Origin: Glaciecola sp965660815
GTDB lineage: Bacteria; Pseudomonadota; Gammaproteobacteria; Enterobacterales; Alteromonadaceae
Length of the DNA: 64,000 nucleotides
Assembly: GCA_965660815.1 (NCBI GenBank)
Contig: CBFIBG010000022.1
Location: 1 to 64,000 of the forward strand
Direction of reading: 5' to 3'
A program made the translations under genes and the position numbers. Below the pieces are notes generated by a model that did not search any database, was not told the DNA's origin, and saw only the letters and a list, made by a program, of their open reading frames with translations. The first letter of the stretch is position 1. Each line of letters starts with the position of its first letter. Of the stretch, positions 63,958 to 64,000 are shown piece by piece.

Positions 63958-64000
63958 ATGCCCATTAACATTGGTTTCATAATGGATCCTATCGATTCAA
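63958..64000 (+). CDS. gshB: Glutathione synthetase, N-terminal fragment
   Basis: Only 14 codons are inside the window. The start MPINIGFIMDPIDS aligns with the opening of E. coli GshB (IKLGIVMDPI), an AAAGGA site lies just before the ATG, and gshB is the expected gene after rsmE. The enzyme joins gamma-glutamylcysteine and glycine. The call rests on a short stretch plus context. Confidence 0.8.
   Translation, partial: MPINIGFIMDPIDS

Overview
The window is a chromosomal segment from a marine-type gammaproteobacterium. The gene order (pilC-pilD-coaE-zapD-yacG, mutT-secA, a full division and cell-wall cluster, epd-pgk-aldolase, tkt, metK, rsmE-gshB) and the protein sequences fit the order Alteromonadales. 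The DNA is fairly AT-rich. Species assignment is an inference; no rRNA is present. I found no tRNA, rRNA, insertion sequence, prophage or CRISPR array. Almost all of the window is core genome.

Layout. 1-4523 (+): the end of type IV pilus pilC, then pilD, coaE, zapD, yacG and an aspartoacylase-like gene. 4570-28043 (-): one long cell-envelope block read right to left from the mraZ promoter: mraZ, rsmH, ftsL, ftsI, murE, murF, mraY, murD, ftsW, murG, murC, ddl, ftsQ, ftsA, ftsZ. It is followed by separately promoted lpxC, then an M23 peptidase, secA and mutT. Most junctions overlap by a few bases, which implies translational coupling. 28506-31763 (-): three single genes with their own terminators (SapC-family protein, secreted alpha/beta hydrolase, peroxiredoxin-glutaredoxin fusion). 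31970-36493 (-): a tight three-gene run of ketoacyl synthase III, prsK and prsR. 36619-37530 (-): oxyR. 37768-44501 (-): phosphate uptake block pstC-pstA-pstB-phoU plus a PiT transporter, without pstS. 44597-48740 (+): gcvR-like, ppk1 and ppx. 48796-54201 (-): tkt, epd, pgk and a class I aldolase. 54725-58569 (+): metK behind a MetJ operator, an M48 lipoprotein protease and a PAS histidine kinase. 58643-62181 (-): a receiver-PAS-GGDEF-EAL protein and a small MscS channel. 62743-64000 (+): an unrecognised 54-residue membrane peptide, rsmE and the start of gshB.

How the genes work together. The central block makes lipid II precursors, flips and crosslinks them at the septum, and builds the Z ring. 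secA and lpxC serve the same envelope. The phosphate genes and ppk1/ppx form a phosphate uptake and storage neighbourhood. oxyR and the Prx-Grx fusion (with an OxyR-like dyad in its promoter) form a peroxide-response pair about 5 kb apart. The prsK/prsR pair belongs to the PEP-CTERM/exosortase family of regulators, but no exosortase is visible here.

I do not see a clearly new multi-gene system. The best candidates for a second look are the dyad-rich element between pilC and pilD, the short membrane ORF at 62743, the KAS III-prsK-prsR operon, the kinase/GGDEF-EAL pair with a perfect 20-bp palindrome nearby, and the class I aldolase at the epd-pgk locus. Six genes appear to use GTG or TTG starts.
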